Shown one piece after another: positions 7,781-16,219 of a stretch of 64,000 nt of DNA. A model generated the notes under the pieces. That model was given only the letters and a program-made list of their open reading frames with translations, did no database searches and had not been told where the DNA came from. Each line of letters starts with the position of its first letter. Position 1 is the stretch's first letter. Source of the stretch: Paenibacillus daejeonensis DSM 15491 (lineage in GTDB: Bacteria > Bacillota > Bacilli > Paenibacillales > Paenibacillaceae); the NCBI RefSeq assembly GCF_000378385.1, contig NZ_KB899678.1, forward strand, positions 41,187-105,186, written 5' to 3'. The translations under genes and the position numbers were made by a program.

Positions 7781-8071
7781 CTAGTGCGCATTTGATTTTT
7801 TGCGAACATAGCTTACGACAGCCACAACTGCTGCTATGACGATCATAAACCAGCTGTAGAAGTAAGCTAGCCCAAGCCCAATGTTGGCATCTGGGTATCT
7901 TTTAATAAAGTCATCAATTTGAATATAGATAAGTGGTCCTATAGAGATAACTAAAAATATGAAAAACCACATTTTTACCCTACTCGCCGAACCGTGGATC
8001 TGGAAATATAAAAAGCTAAATACAACAACAAACAAGAGCAATGTGAGAACAAATGTAATCTCATGATCCAT
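7781..8071 (-). CDS. Small three-helix membrane protein, unknown function
   Basis: A 96-residue protein with three predicted transmembrane helices (about residues 5-23, 33-52 and 66-88) and a basic C-terminal tail (YVRKKSNAH). A GGGAG site lies about 9 bases before the ATG. No family motif is recognised. It is flanked by a terminator on one side and a repeat-bearing spacer on the other, so it is probably transcribed alone. Confidence 0.6.
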   Translation of the reverse strand: MDHEITFVLTLLLFVVVFSFLYFQIHGSASRVKMWFFIFLVISIGPLIYIQIDDFIKRYPDANIGLGLAYFYSWFMIVIAAVVAVVSYVRKKSNAH

Positions 8072-8230
8072 AGTAAACGCTCCCCGAAGTTCAAAGTGAT
8101 TACACTATCCTATACCCCTGTCTGAGAAAATAAAGCAAACTCACATTCAGATAATCAATAGTATGAGAGTATGATCAGTTCATGAATGTGTGAATCTTCG
8201 AGGAATCATGTTATGTGTGAGTGTATATGA

Positions 8231-8352
8231 AATTTCAACCTTATTTCAGCCAAATGAACTAAAACACCCCAATAAGCTTGATATTTCAAGCTTATTGGGG
8301 CCTTATACTTCCTAAACAGTCAAATATATATGAAAAATCATGTTTATTTGCA
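8231..8352. repeat. Dispersed intergenic repeat, copy A
   Basis: This stretch closely resembles 57004-57123 in the same orientation. Shared landmarks in order are TTTCAACCTTATT, an ATAAGCTTGA-ATTTCAAGCTTAT hairpin, a CTCCCTAAA / CTTCCTAAA block and an ATATGAAAAATCA block. Copy A keeps a full CCCCAATAAGCTTGA / TCAAGCTTATTGGGG stem (8267-8300) that could act as a terminator. No coding potential is seen. The 8072-8397 gap holds only this element and AT-rich sequence. Confidence 0.75.
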
Positions 8353-8397
8353 AGACGAGACTCAGGTCTCAATAGTGACCATTCTCTAGAGGTGGTG

Positions 8398-9306
8398 TTA
8401 CAAATCATCTAGCAGCTTCGCAAATCGCTCCGTGATCTCGATGCCACCCTTCCAGTCCGCACCATCCTCTACGGCCCAGCAGGCATCGAGGACGCCGCGT
8501 GCTATGCCCCACTGCGCAATGCGCTTGGGATCCAGGCTGAGTCGCTCGGATATTATTGCCACACGGCGGCTTAGAACTGTATCGCAGTCACCGCCCCGAT
8601 CCACATAGTTGAGCAAGTACTGCAGGACCTCGAAGTAGATATCGCCCACAATGCCCTTCGGATCAATGACCGCCCAATCGTGATCCCCACACTGCAACAT
8701 ATTCTCATGGTGTAAGTCACCGTGCAGTAGCACGACTTCGTTAGTCGTTATGAGCAGATCTTCCAATGTCTCTTCCGCTCGGACAATCCAATGCTCAGGG
8801 AGCGGACCTGCCGAGCCGAAGTGGGTACGATAACGGGCAAGTGCTCGGAACCATTCGCGCATCGTCTGGAAGTCTGCTACCTCGGCAACAGGCTGACGAT
8901 GCAGACGCCGGAACACCTCACAGAAAACCTCAGTCGCCTCTCTGTCATCCAAAGTAGCGGATAGTGGTGTGCCAGGAAGCGCACGTTCAAGCACCGCGGC
9001 TCCGAGCTGGTCATTCCACTCTATCACTTCAACGGCACCTCTCCCGGCGAAAGCGGTCAGGGTTCGCATTTCTTGCGCCAGAGCGGCTTTCTCAAACGAT
9101 AACTTAAGCACGATCGGTCTGTTCTCTCGATCCTTCCCATGCGCAATGTAATTATAGGATAAATTGTCGAATGGAGCCTCCACTTCAATGCCAAATTGTT
9201 TCTCACACATGGAAATTAGCTTGGGCAAAGACTGAACCCACGCTTCGACATCCGAGCCATAGATGGTTACCATTTTCTCAAGGAAATGATCAGGTATTCG
9301 TGTCAT
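8398..9306 (-). CDS. Phosphotransferase of the aminoglycoside/hydroxyurea resistance kinase family
   Basis: A 302-residue kinase-like protein with the protein-kinase/APH fold. The lysine strand IVLKLSFEK is near residue 80. The catalytic loop LLHGDLHHENML carries the Asp and Asn, and the metal-binding Asp follows in WAVIDPKGIVG. The family (APH(6)/hydroxyurea type) phosphorylates streptomycin-like antibiotics or small hydroxylated molecules, and many chromosomal members have no proven resistance role. A GAAGGGTG site precedes the ATG. It lies 45 bases downstream of the aldo/keto reductase on the same strand, possibly in one transcript with it and the GH2 gene. Confidence 0.85.
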   Translation of the reverse strand: MTRIPDHFLEKMVTIYGSDVEAWVQSLPKLISMCEKQFGIEVEAPFDNLSYNYIAHGKDRENRPIVLKLSFEKAALAQEMRTLTAFAGRGAVEVIEWNDQLGAAVLERALPGTPLSATLDDREATEVFCEVFRRLHRQPVAEVADFQTMREWFRALARYRTHFGSAGPLPEHWIVRAEETLEDLLITTNEVVLLHGDLHHENMLQCGDHDWAVIDPKGIVGDIYFEVLQYLLNYVDRGGDCDTVLSRRVAIISERLSLDPKRIAQWGIARGVLDACWAVEDGADWKGGIEITERFAKLLDDL

Positions 9307-9351
9307 GATTACACCCTTCTTCCTCTAGTGCGCCACGTATCCTAGTTCAGC

Positions 9352-10356
9352 TTACCAAGGGATGTCCCCGATGTTCTCCATGACGCGGTCAATCTCCGCC
9401 AACTCGTCCATAGATAGCACGGGATGCTCCAGCGCCTTAACATTCTCCTCAATCTGCTCCACCCGGCTGGCACCAATCAGTGCTGATGTCACGCCGCCTT
9501 CACGCAGTGCCCAGGTCAGGGCCATCTGTGCAAGGGACTGGCCGCGGCGCTGGGCAATCTCTTCTAGCTGTCGGAACTTCGCTACGCGCGCTGCCGTAAT
9601 CGCTTCGGGTTTCATTTTGCCCGTAGGCGCTTGGAGTTCGCCTTCAATCTTGTCGATATACTTGCCCGTCAACTGCCCCCGTCCAAGCGGGCAATACGCA
9701 ATGGAACCGATGCCTTCTTCGTCAAGTACATCCAAGATCCCCTCTTCAATCTGGCGATTTAACATGGAATACATCGGTTGATGAATCAGACAAGGCGTAC
9801 CTAGACGCTTGAGGATTCGTGCCGCCTCCGCCGTTTCTTTGACACCGTAGTTAGACAGTCCCACGTACAAAGCCTTGCCTGAACGGACCGCTTGATTGAG
9901 CGCCCCCATCGTCTCTTCGAGCGGGGTATCGGGGTCTGGGCGATGATGATAGAAAATATCGAAGTAGTCCAGTCCCGTCCGTTTCAAACTCTGATCGAGA
10001 CTTGCCAGAAGATTCTTGCGCGAACCCCATTCACCATATGGCCCTGGCCACATGTAGTAGCCGGCTTTGGAAGAAACAAGAATCTCGTCACGATAAGGGA
10101 CCAAGTCCTTCGCGAACACACGTCCAAAGGTTTCCTCCGCGGACCCTGCTGGCGGACCATAATTATTGGCAATATCGAAATGCGTAATACCCAGGTCGAA
10201 TGAACGCAAAATCATGGCACGAGAATTCTCAAATGGCTTGTTCCCGCCAAAATTTTGCCACAGTCCTAGAGAGATAGCCGGAAGCTTGACCCCGCTTTTT
10301 CCTGATCGTCTATACGTCATTTCATCATAGCGTTTTTCATTGGCTTGATAAATCAC
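9352..10356 (-). CDS. Aldo/keto reductase, YghZ (L-glyceraldehyde 3-phosphate reductase) type
   Basis: A 334-residue NADPH-dependent reductase with the (beta/alpha)8 fold. Visible are HFDIANNYGPPAGSAEE (catalytic Asp and Tyr), VSSKAGYYMWPGPYGEWGSRKNL (catalytic Lys), YHHRPDPDTPLEE (catalytic His) and the cofactor loop GASRVEQIEENV. The WPGPYGEWGSRK insert is characteristic of the YghZ/Gpr subfamily, which reduces L-glyceraldehyde 3-phosphate and methylglyoxal and so detoxifies reactive aldehydes. The start chosen is GTG at 10356, 8 bases after AAGGAG; the GTG at 10365 overlaps that site. It lies 109 bases downstream of the GH2 gene on the same strand. Confidence 0.88.
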   Translation of the reverse strand: MIYQANEKRYDEMTYRRSGKSGVKLPAISLGLWQNFGGNKPFENSRAMILRSFDLGITHFDIANNYGPPAGSAEETFGRVFAKDLVPYRDEILVSSKAGYYMWPGPYGEWGSRKNLLASLDQSLKRTGLDYFDIFYHHRPDPDTPLEETMGALNQAVRSGKALYVGLSNYGVKETAEAARILKRLGTPCLIHQPMYSMLNRQIEEGILDVLDEEGIGSIAYCPLGRGQLTGKYIDKIEGELQAPTGKMKPEAITAARVAKFRQLEEIAQRRGQSLAQMALTWALREGGVTSALIGASRVEQIEENVKALEHPVLSMDELAEIDRVMENIGDIPW

Positions 10357-10474
10357 ATGATTCACTCCTTGCAGAATTATAACTCTATTCGCTAATAGAA
10401 TGTCCTTATTGTAGAACAGTTTTCGTGAAACGAGTATGTGAAAATGACGGTCAAATATAGTATTTTAGTAAGGA

Positions 10475-13291
10475 TTAGAGATAAGAGGTGTTCTCGACCG
10501 CATCGAACCGTTCACCCTTTTCCCGTCCAGACTGCAGCGCTTCACGGAGATGGGCAAGCTCAACACGTGTTGACGGCTTGAAGTCCTCAGAAGCAGCGTA
10601 AGCCATTATGCTGTTCCACAACTGGCGCGCTTCGGGTCTGTCCTCCAGACTACGCAAATCGCTGGAGCACACGATCAATCTACCCTCTCCCACCTTGGCT
10701 TCGAACAGAAGAGCTAACTTATGATTACGTTCGAAATTGTCGATGACCTGGACGATGGGACGAAGCTCTGTTGGCAGATGATCGAGGATGAGTGCTCTGG
10801 ATCGCATCACGATCGACCACCACTGCCAGTTGCTGTGATATTCGGTTGGGAAGCTCTTAAGCGCACCATGCTTGTCGTCGCACAACAAACCAAGCGTGCC
10901 TGGTGCAGGCGTCTTGCCTGCTGATTCACAGATGGCACGGAACATCGGATACGACCAGAAATCCGAAGCAAAATATCCCGGCAGTCCAGCCTCATTCCCT
11001 TCGAAAGTTGGCATGAATACAACGCGTCCACCTTGTCGCAGAATCTCCTCCGCTTCGTTGTCGAGCTCACTGGCAACATGGACATGATTAGGAGCCAAGG
11101 TCTGCAAGCGGGATGGGTAGACCCAGATCGGATAAGAGGTTTGGACGGGACCCCCGGCTTGCCAATGGATAGACAGACGGAGCTTGGCGGCTTGTTCCAC
11201 TCCTGTTAGAGAGGCGCTAATGCTACCAAGACCGGTTACCGTTCCTTGCGCAGCGACTTGCTGCTGTGTCGTGCCTGAAGCGATACAAAGCTCTCCATGC
11301 CAGAGTGCCCAGTCAGCTGCCCCTTCCTCATCCCCATTACCATAGTTGGCGTATTCGAGCTCCGCCTCAAAAGTTTCATGGTTCTCGTAAATATAGCTTG
11401 GGAATCGTGCGAGCAGCACACGGTCTGAGCAGAATTCACGCCATTGCTCCGGTTCGATGAAGCCTTTGGACTCCATCAGGGCATTAAGCACGCCGACCAG
11501 TGCCGTCCCTTGACCAGGGAAATCTTGCAGATCCAGTAGCTGAAAACCGCCGAACCCTCTTGTACGAAGCGCCGCTTCAATATCTTCTCTGTAGCACAGC
11601 ACCGCCAGTTGACCGGATGCGGAGGTGAAGGCTTCCGCTTGGTCCAGCATGCCTTTCTGCTCCAAACGCTGCCGGAACGTATCCAGATTACGCGGCTTGA
11701 GCACACCCGTATAGCGTTCCATTTCTCTGTAGTCGGGATAGGACTGATACTGACCCGTCTCGTGTCCGATGACCGGCACAGGAATGCCTGCAATCGCCTC
11801 TCCAAAATCCTGCTGTGTGGAAGGGGTTTGACTCTGAACATGGCCCAGCGGCAGGTCGGCATGGGAATAGGAACCGCGTACCGCGCCGCCCCCTTTTGAC
11901 GTCCGCATCGTCACCCAAAAGTCGGACGCTTCAGACAACGTGGGATTCCAAAAGAAGTTATTGGCGCCTTCTGCCATCAGCCGCCGCCCGCCGTCCTCGC
12001 GCCGGAGCTCCTCCAAGAGCTCAGTCATGGCCTGGCGGCTGCCTCCCCACTCGTTGCCCAGCGTGAAGAGCACGAAGGATGGGTGGTTCCCATAGGTTTG
12101 CAGGATTCGTATCGCTTCCTCCCGCAAATAAGCAGCAAGCTCTGGTTTGTACCCTTCTTCACCAGGAGCGTGAAACGCCCCCCAGTAAGGAAGCTCAGGC
12201 TCGAAATAAACGCCTACCCTGTCTGCTGCGGCAAATCCAGCCTCTGGCGGGCAGCAGGTGTGGTAGCGATAGTGATTGATGCCATACGATTTGGCAATCG
12301 TCAGCACCCTTACCCACTCTTCCTCATCCATTGACGCATAACCGGTAATTGGGAAGGCCAGACCGTCATGCTTGCCTCGAAGAAAAACTTTGCGATCATT
12401 ACAGACGAATTGACTCCCTTCCATCTGGAATGAGCGCATCCCGAAGACTATCTCATGCTGGTCAGAGTGTGTGGAAGAAGATGATGAATCGCCCTCCGAT
12501 ACAGCAGCAGTCAAGGTGTACAAATGTGGTGACCATTCGTCCCACAGTTGCGTCCCTGATGCCCATGTGCATTCTAGCTCTATAGACGACCTGCCTACGG
12601 CAGCGTTAACGGTATGTATGATGGAATCCGGAAGCCCTTCCTCTGGATCGTTACCACTGACAGATAACGACACGTGAGCTATGGCCAGCTCCGGGTATTC
12701 ATTGACAAGCTCTGCCTGTAAGCGGAGCGACTGCCGCGCGGGCTCAGGAAACAACTGGATGTTCTCTAGCCGAAGCGGAGCCACCGCCTGCAGCTCTAGG
12801 CGGCCGACGATGCCGTTCCAGTTGGATTGCGTATCAGGTGAAGTCATATGCCCTCCGGCAATGGGCATGTCCGTATTTTGTACCAGAATCGTTAGACGAT
12901 AACTACCTGGTTCTAGATAACCTAACTCATACACGTGCGGAGTGCTGAGACTGGCCTGCATGCCGCAGGAGGAATCATTCAACCAAAGTTGGGATAGACG
13001 TGAACGTTCTAGGAAAAGCCGGATGCGCATGCCCTTCCATTCCGCAGGAATGTCGATCGTTCTCTGATACCACGCAACCCCGGCATAGGGATACTCCTCG
13101 GAAAGATGAGCGATGTGAATCGTATCATTATAGCGGCCTTTCTTCTGTTCGGCGGTGGTTCCTGGCAGTTGAATCTGATCTGGCAGTTCCCCGGCATACC
13201 ATTTTTCTTGTACGCCTACCCGTTCCTCATCTAACGCGAAACGCCACTCACCGGCCAACGATCGTCTTTTATAAGCCCCAATGTTATTCAT
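10475..13291 (-). CDS. Glycoside hydrolase family 2 protein
   Basis: A 938-residue intracellular enzyme without signal peptide. Domains: N-terminal GH2 sugar-binding jelly roll (about 10-170), immunoglobulin-like domain (175-285), TIM barrel (290-600), and a long C-terminal region with a further beta domain and a GATase-like part. The acid/base Glu414 is in GNEWGG and the nucleophile Glu511 in IGHETGQY. This divides it from LacZ and suggests a beta-glycosidase of unknown specificity, perhaps active on plant or microbial heteroglycans. GGGGGTG lies 8 bases before the ATG. The upstream spacer carries a tandem CTTTAACCTA-type duplication (about 13313-13337) of unknown role. Confidence 0.85.
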   Translation of the reverse strand: MNNIGAYKRRSLAGEWRFALDEERVGVQEKWYAGELPDQIQLPGTTAEQKKGRYNDTIHIAHLSEEYPYAGVAWYQRTIDIPAEWKGMRIRLFLERSRLSQLWLNDSSCGMQASLSTPHVYELGYLEPGSYRLTILVQNTDMPIAGGHMTSPDTQSNWNGIVGRLELQAVAPLRLENIQLFPEPARQSLRLQAELVNEYPELAIAHVSLSVSGNDPEEGLPDSIIHTVNAAVGRSSIELECTWASGTQLWDEWSPHLYTLTAAVSEGDSSSSSTHSDQHEIVFGMRSFQMEGSQFVCNDRKVFLRGKHDGLAFPITGYASMDEEEWVRVLTIAKSYGINHYRYHTCCPPEAGFAAADRVGVYFEPELPYWGAFHAPGEEGYKPELAAYLREEAIRILQTYGNHPSFVLFTLGNEWGGSRQAMTELLEELRREDGGRRLMAEGANNFFWNPTLSEASDFWVTMRTSKGGGAVRGSYSHADLPLGHVQSQTPSTQQDFGEAIAGIPVPVIGHETGQYQSYPDYREMERYTGVLKPRNLDTFRQRLEQKGMLDQAEAFTSASGQLAVLCYREDIEAALRTRGFGGFQLLDLQDFPGQGTALVGVLNALMESKGFIEPEQWREFCSDRVLLARFPSYIYENHETFEAELEYANYGNGDEEGAADWALWHGELCIASGTTQQQVAAQGTVTGLGSISASLTGVEQAAKLRLSIHWQAGGPVQTSYPIWVYPSRLQTLAPNHVHVASELDNEAEEILRQGGRVVFMPTFEGNEAGLPGYFASDFWSYPMFRAICESAGKTPAPGTLGLLCDDKHGALKSFPTEYHSNWQWWSIVMRSRALILDHLPTELRPIVQVIDNFERNHKLALLFEAKVGEGRLIVCSSDLRSLEDRPEARQLWNSIMAYAASEDFKPSTRVELAHLREALQSGREKGERFDAVENTSYL

Positions 13292-13545
13292 AGTTATTGC
13301 ACCCCCTGGTGGTCTTTAACCTACCTTTAACCTACCGGTCCATTGTAAATGGTAGAAATGACCACGTCTAGACGGTGCAATCAACGATTTTTTATACTTT
13401 CCTCTGAGCTCTTGTTCAAACTGCCTACTGCATAGAACCATAGCAATATAAAAGAATGAAGGTCATCAAAAGTATGCCATACTGATATTATTCTTGTCTG
13501 TGAAGCTGGTTGTATCAAAAACGATAATAGAACGGGAGATGAAAG

Positions 13546-14097
13546 ATGGGACGTTTAATCCTGCAAATGAATGTGACACTAGACGGTTGCTGTGATCATA
13601 GGCAAGTGATTGCGGATGAGGAGCTCCACCAATATTCGGAGGACATGATGGACCAGGCGGACGGTCTGCTTTTTGGACGTGAAATCTATCAGTTAATGGA
13701 AGGGGCCTGGCCGGCCATTGCCAGCAGCGGCACAGGACCTCAATTCTTAGTTGACTTCGCACGTAAGCTGGATCAGAAACCCAAGTATGTGGTCTCCCGG
13801 ACGCTGGATCATTTGCCATGGCAGAACTCTTTCTTATTGCGGGGGCCTGTTGACGAGGAGGTGCCACAGCTTCTAGCAGAGGGAAAAAGCCTACTTGTTA
13901 ACGGAGGTCCAGGCCTGGGCTCTACTCTTGCCCAACTCGGACTGGTGGATGAGTATCATTTTCTGGTGCAGCCCATCGTGGCCGGACATGGCCCCCAATT
14001 ATTGGGGGGCATTGGCGATCGATTGAATCTGAAGCTTAGCGGGAGCCAAGCTTTTGGTTCGGGTGCCATGCTGCTCCGCTATGTGCCCGCTTCCTAA
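13546..14097 (+). CDS. Dihydrofolate-reductase-like (RibD C-terminal) protein
   Basis: A 183-residue protein of the DHFR-like / RibD C-terminal superfamily. It starts with the typical RLILQMNVTLDG strand, then ADGLLFGREIYQLME, a VVSRTL motif, and the nucleotide-binding loop LLVNGGPGLGSTLAQLGLVDEY, ending in a strand with LLRYVP. Stand-alone members are NADPH-dependent reductases whose substrates are mostly unknown, and it is not the housekeeping folA. It is monocistronic, with GGGAGATG upstream of the ATG. Its neighbours run the opposite way on both sides. Confidence 0.85.
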   Translation: MGRLILQMNVTLDGCCDHRQVIADEELHQYSEDMMDQADGLLFGREIYQLMEGAWPAIASSGTGPQFLVDFARKLDQKPKYVVSRTLDHLPWQNSFLLRGPVDEEVPQLLAEGKSLLVNGGPGLGSTLAQLGLVDEYHFLVQPIVAGHGPQLLGGIGDRLNLKLSGSQAFGSGAMLLRYVPAS

Positions 14098-14155
14098 ACC
14101 GTCTCTAACACTTATCCACAAGCGTTACAATCCCAGCCGCCGTTCTCCACGTTGC

Positions 14156-14893
14156 TTAACCGACCCACCCTAAATCGTAGATAGCATTTACAGTGAGCAA
14201 GAAGCCAACTATACCGATAATCCATGCCGTGGTGCTCTGAGCATGCTTCATAAACCAGTTATCGATTCTAGCCAATGGTTTCTCCAAAGCACGATAGGCT
14301 AATAAACGACCGGCCAGCAGAACTAATGCAGGTAAGATCATAACCAGGCAGTACCCCAATAACAGGACGCCTGACAGCGGCCAGGCAATCTCCTCAGAAG
14401 CTATTATTCCCATTGCTGCCAGGTACGGGAGCATCGTCCCGATTTCAAGGATGACCGCGGTCAATGCAAGTCCAATCACCATGGAGAGAGAGCCTTGACT
14501 CGTAACTGAATCACCCATCAGGCGCTGTCTCATTCGGAGCATCCGGCCCTCCCCTCTCGCTGCACGTTCCTTGGCACGGGCACGGGCTTTCTTGCTGTCC
14601 ATGAGTTGACTGATCACCATGAATCCGATCCCTAGAACGAGCTGTCCAATCAGAAAGGCAGTAGAGTCTAACCATGCAGCATACCTGGTTAACAATACAT
14701 CAGCCCCGAACATGATCACGAGTCCTGCCACAAAATAAAGCCCGACAACCGTAAACAAGTAAATAAAAAACCGGTCGACCCGGACCCGTTGAGAGGTCAT
14801 AAGAAACCAGAGAGGGATGAGCAGTGTACCAAGGCTAGTCGAATCGATTAAGGCCAACACCGTTAGGGAAGATAATAAGGTTGTCATACTCAT
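14156..14893 (-). CDS. GAP-family (LysE-superfamily) membrane protein
   Basis: A 245-residue membrane protein with about six transmembrane helices, split by a basic cytosolic loop (KKARARAKERAARGEGRMLRMRQR, about residues 101-124). The N-terminal ALIDSTSLGTLLIPLWFL helix is typical of the GAP (peptidoglycolipid-addressing / Sap) family, distantly related to LysE exporters. Mycobacterial Gap and Sap help carry glycopeptidolipids and sulfolipids to the cell surface. The substrate in Bacillota is unknown. The start ATG overlaps the stop of the MmpS-like lipoprotein as ATGA, so the two are translationally coupled, third and second gene of a MerR-led operon. Confidence 0.8.
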   Translation of the reverse strand: MSMTTLLSSLTVLALIDSTSLGTLLIPLWFLMTSQRVRVDRFFIYLFTVVGLYFVAGLVIMFGADVLLTRYAAWLDSTAFLIGQLVLGIGFMVISQLMDSKKARARAKERAARGEGRMLRMRQRLMGDSVTSQGSLSMVIGLALTAVILEIGTMLPYLAAMGIIASEEIAWPLSGVLLLGYCLVMILPALVLLAGRLLAYRALEKPLARIDNWFMKHAQSTTAWIIGIVGFLLTVNAIYDLGWVG

Positions 14894-15366
14894 CCTGGCC
14901 CCAAGCGGAAGGCCTTCTCACAGACAGCCTTTGCCCCGTCCCCTCTTGATCTATGCGTGGCTACAACTTCTCCGTCATATGAAATCGTGCAGCTGATCCA
15001 ACTGCCATCCTCATCTAGTGCTGCTGTTACCCGCGTCGAAGTGAGCGGGATGAACGTATCTTTGGGGACAGCAAATTCCTCTCGATAAGGCAGGGTAATG
15101 GAATCATAAGCGACACTTTCGGGGTGCTTCCGAGCATGGACTTCTACCTCTAAGTCAGTTGCTACAGCTGCATCGCTCTCGACAAGCACCTCTACGATAA
15201 TGGCCTCCGATTTGTTGCCAAGCTCTTGGTGTGCTCCTTCACTTTCGATTCCCTCGGTTGTGTCTCTTGCTACTCCGCAAGCGGAACAGAAAATCATTAA
15301 CCCCGTTAATAAAACGGTAGGCCAAGCAGGCTTGCCTATTCTCCATGTTTGTTTGTGCTTATTCAC
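14890..15366 (-). CDS. MmpS-like lipoprotein
   Basis: A 158-residue protein with an N-terminal lipoprotein signal (hydrophobic VLLTGLMIFCSAC, lipidated Cys) and a compact beta domain. The end, SWISCTISYDGEVVATHRSR followed by GDGAKAVCEKA, has the paired cysteines and IxxDGxVV strand of MmpS proteins, the accessory partners of MmpL lipid exporters. The match rests on pattern alone. The start is GTG at 15366, with AGAGAGG about 8 bases upstream. It overlaps the MerR stop by 8 nt and itself overlaps the GAP gene by 4 nt, a tightly coupled trio. A surface lipoprotein working with the GAP membrane protein is the natural inference. Confidence 0.6.
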   Translation of the reverse strand: MNKHKQTWRIGKPAWPTVLLTGLMIFCSACGVARDTTEGIESEGAHQELGNKSEAIIVEVLVESDAAVATDLEVEVHARKHPESVAYDSITLPYREEFAVPKDTFIPLTSTRVTAALDEDGSWISCTISYDGEVVATHRSRGDGAKAVCEKAFRLGPG

Positions 15367-16144
15367 GGCTTTGGTCCTCTCTTTGTGCCAGATAGAAGCC
15401 AATCATTTCATCAAGATAGGACAGGAATGCTTGATCCAGACCGATCACGACAGGCTCCGCCCTCTCTGGCGAGCTGATGAGATGCCAATATTTATCTAGC
15501 AACAGTTCGTCGCCCTGGAATAGATCCAATGCCTTGTCATAGAGTTCGCCAGCAAGAGCTTGCGCTTCAGGAGAGTCGGGCGCGACAGGCATCAGTCTTC
15601 GTATGTGCTGAAAAATCGCAACTAGCTCTTCCATTCGCTTGTCGGTACTCCCGAGCACTGGCAAATCAGCAAGAATGGCCTTCTCCCGTGGAGTTAACGG
15701 TAGATCATCCTTAAATTCAGCTGGGATTACTCCTTCTACAAGAGGACGATCTTCCATTGCAACAATCACTTGTAATAAATCCTTAACATCACTCGTGCCC
15801 TTGAGTTGGATGCTGTGAATGGTAGACCGGAGCAAGTATTGTTTGCGGCTTAGCTCTTCCTTCTGTTGCTCAATCAGTGCTACTTGTTCATGTAAGGAGG
15901 CGATCCAATTGTCACTTTCCTCCGTATGCTTCTGATTCTGCAATAGGTCTTTGATTTGCTCTAAGGTATAGCCAATCGATTTGAGTAAACGTATTTTTTG
16001 CAGCCGCAGGATCGCATGTTCATCATAGTAGCGATACCCGTTCTCGGGAACAAGTGAGGGCTGTAACAATCCAATTTGCTCGTAATAATAAAGCGTTCGT
16101 TTGCTGATGTTCGCTTGTTTCGCTAAATCTCCTACACGGATCAT
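15359..16144 (-). CDS. MerR-family transcriptional regulator
   Basis: A 261-residue regulator with an N-terminal MerR winged helix: IRVGDLAKQANISKRTLYYYEQIGL, then the second wing GYRYYDEHAILRLQKIRLLKSIGYTLEQIKDLL. A coiled-coil dimerisation helix spans about residues 78-115. The C-terminal 140 helical residues are a probable ligand-sensing domain without metal-binding cysteines, so a drug- or lipid-responsive sensor is more likely than a metal sensor. It is first gene of the operon with the MmpS-like and GAP proteins, and its promoter shows the stretched 19-bp spacer with a palindrome that MerR proteins bind and twist. Confidence 0.85.
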   Translation of the reverse strand: MIRVGDLAKQANISKRTLYYYEQIGLLQPSLVPENGYRYYDEHAILRLQKIRLLKSIGYTLEQIKDLLQNQKHTEESDNWIASLHEQVALIEQQKEELSRKQYLLRSTIHSIQLKGTSDVKDLLQVIVAMEDRPLVEGVIPAEFKDDLPLTPREKAILADLPVLGSTDKRMEELVAIFQHIRRLMPVAPDSPEAQALAGELYDKALDLFQGDELLLDKYWHLISSPERAEPVVIGLDQAFLSYLDEMIGFYLAQREDQSRE

Positions 16145-16170
16145 CGATGGTATGCCCCCTTTCTCCTAAG

Positions 16171-16201
16171 ATTATAAACGATAACGTATACGTTATTGTA
16201 A
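16171..16201 (-). promoter_or_regulatory. MerR-type promoter with 19-bp spacer and palindrome
   Basis: On the minus strand: -35-like TTACAA (16196-16201), 19-bp spacer, perfect -10 TATAAT (16171-16176). The perfect palindrome ATAACGTATACGTTAT (16181-16196) fills the spacer. A 19-20-bp spacer with a centred dyad is the signature of MerR-activated promoters. Confidence 0.8.
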
Positions 16202-16219
16202 AGCATGAAATGAAAGTTT

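Noticed and set aside
8398..9306. Acquired antibiotic-resistance island around the APH-type and erythromycin-esterase-like genes
   Set aside because: The two genes lie 47 kb apart, without mobile elements beside them, and base composition resembles the surroundings; they look like chromosomal family members.
10721..13293. Several plus-strand ORFs inside the GH2 gene
   Set aside because: They are antisense readings of a well-supported gene, with no ribosome sites or recognisable domains.
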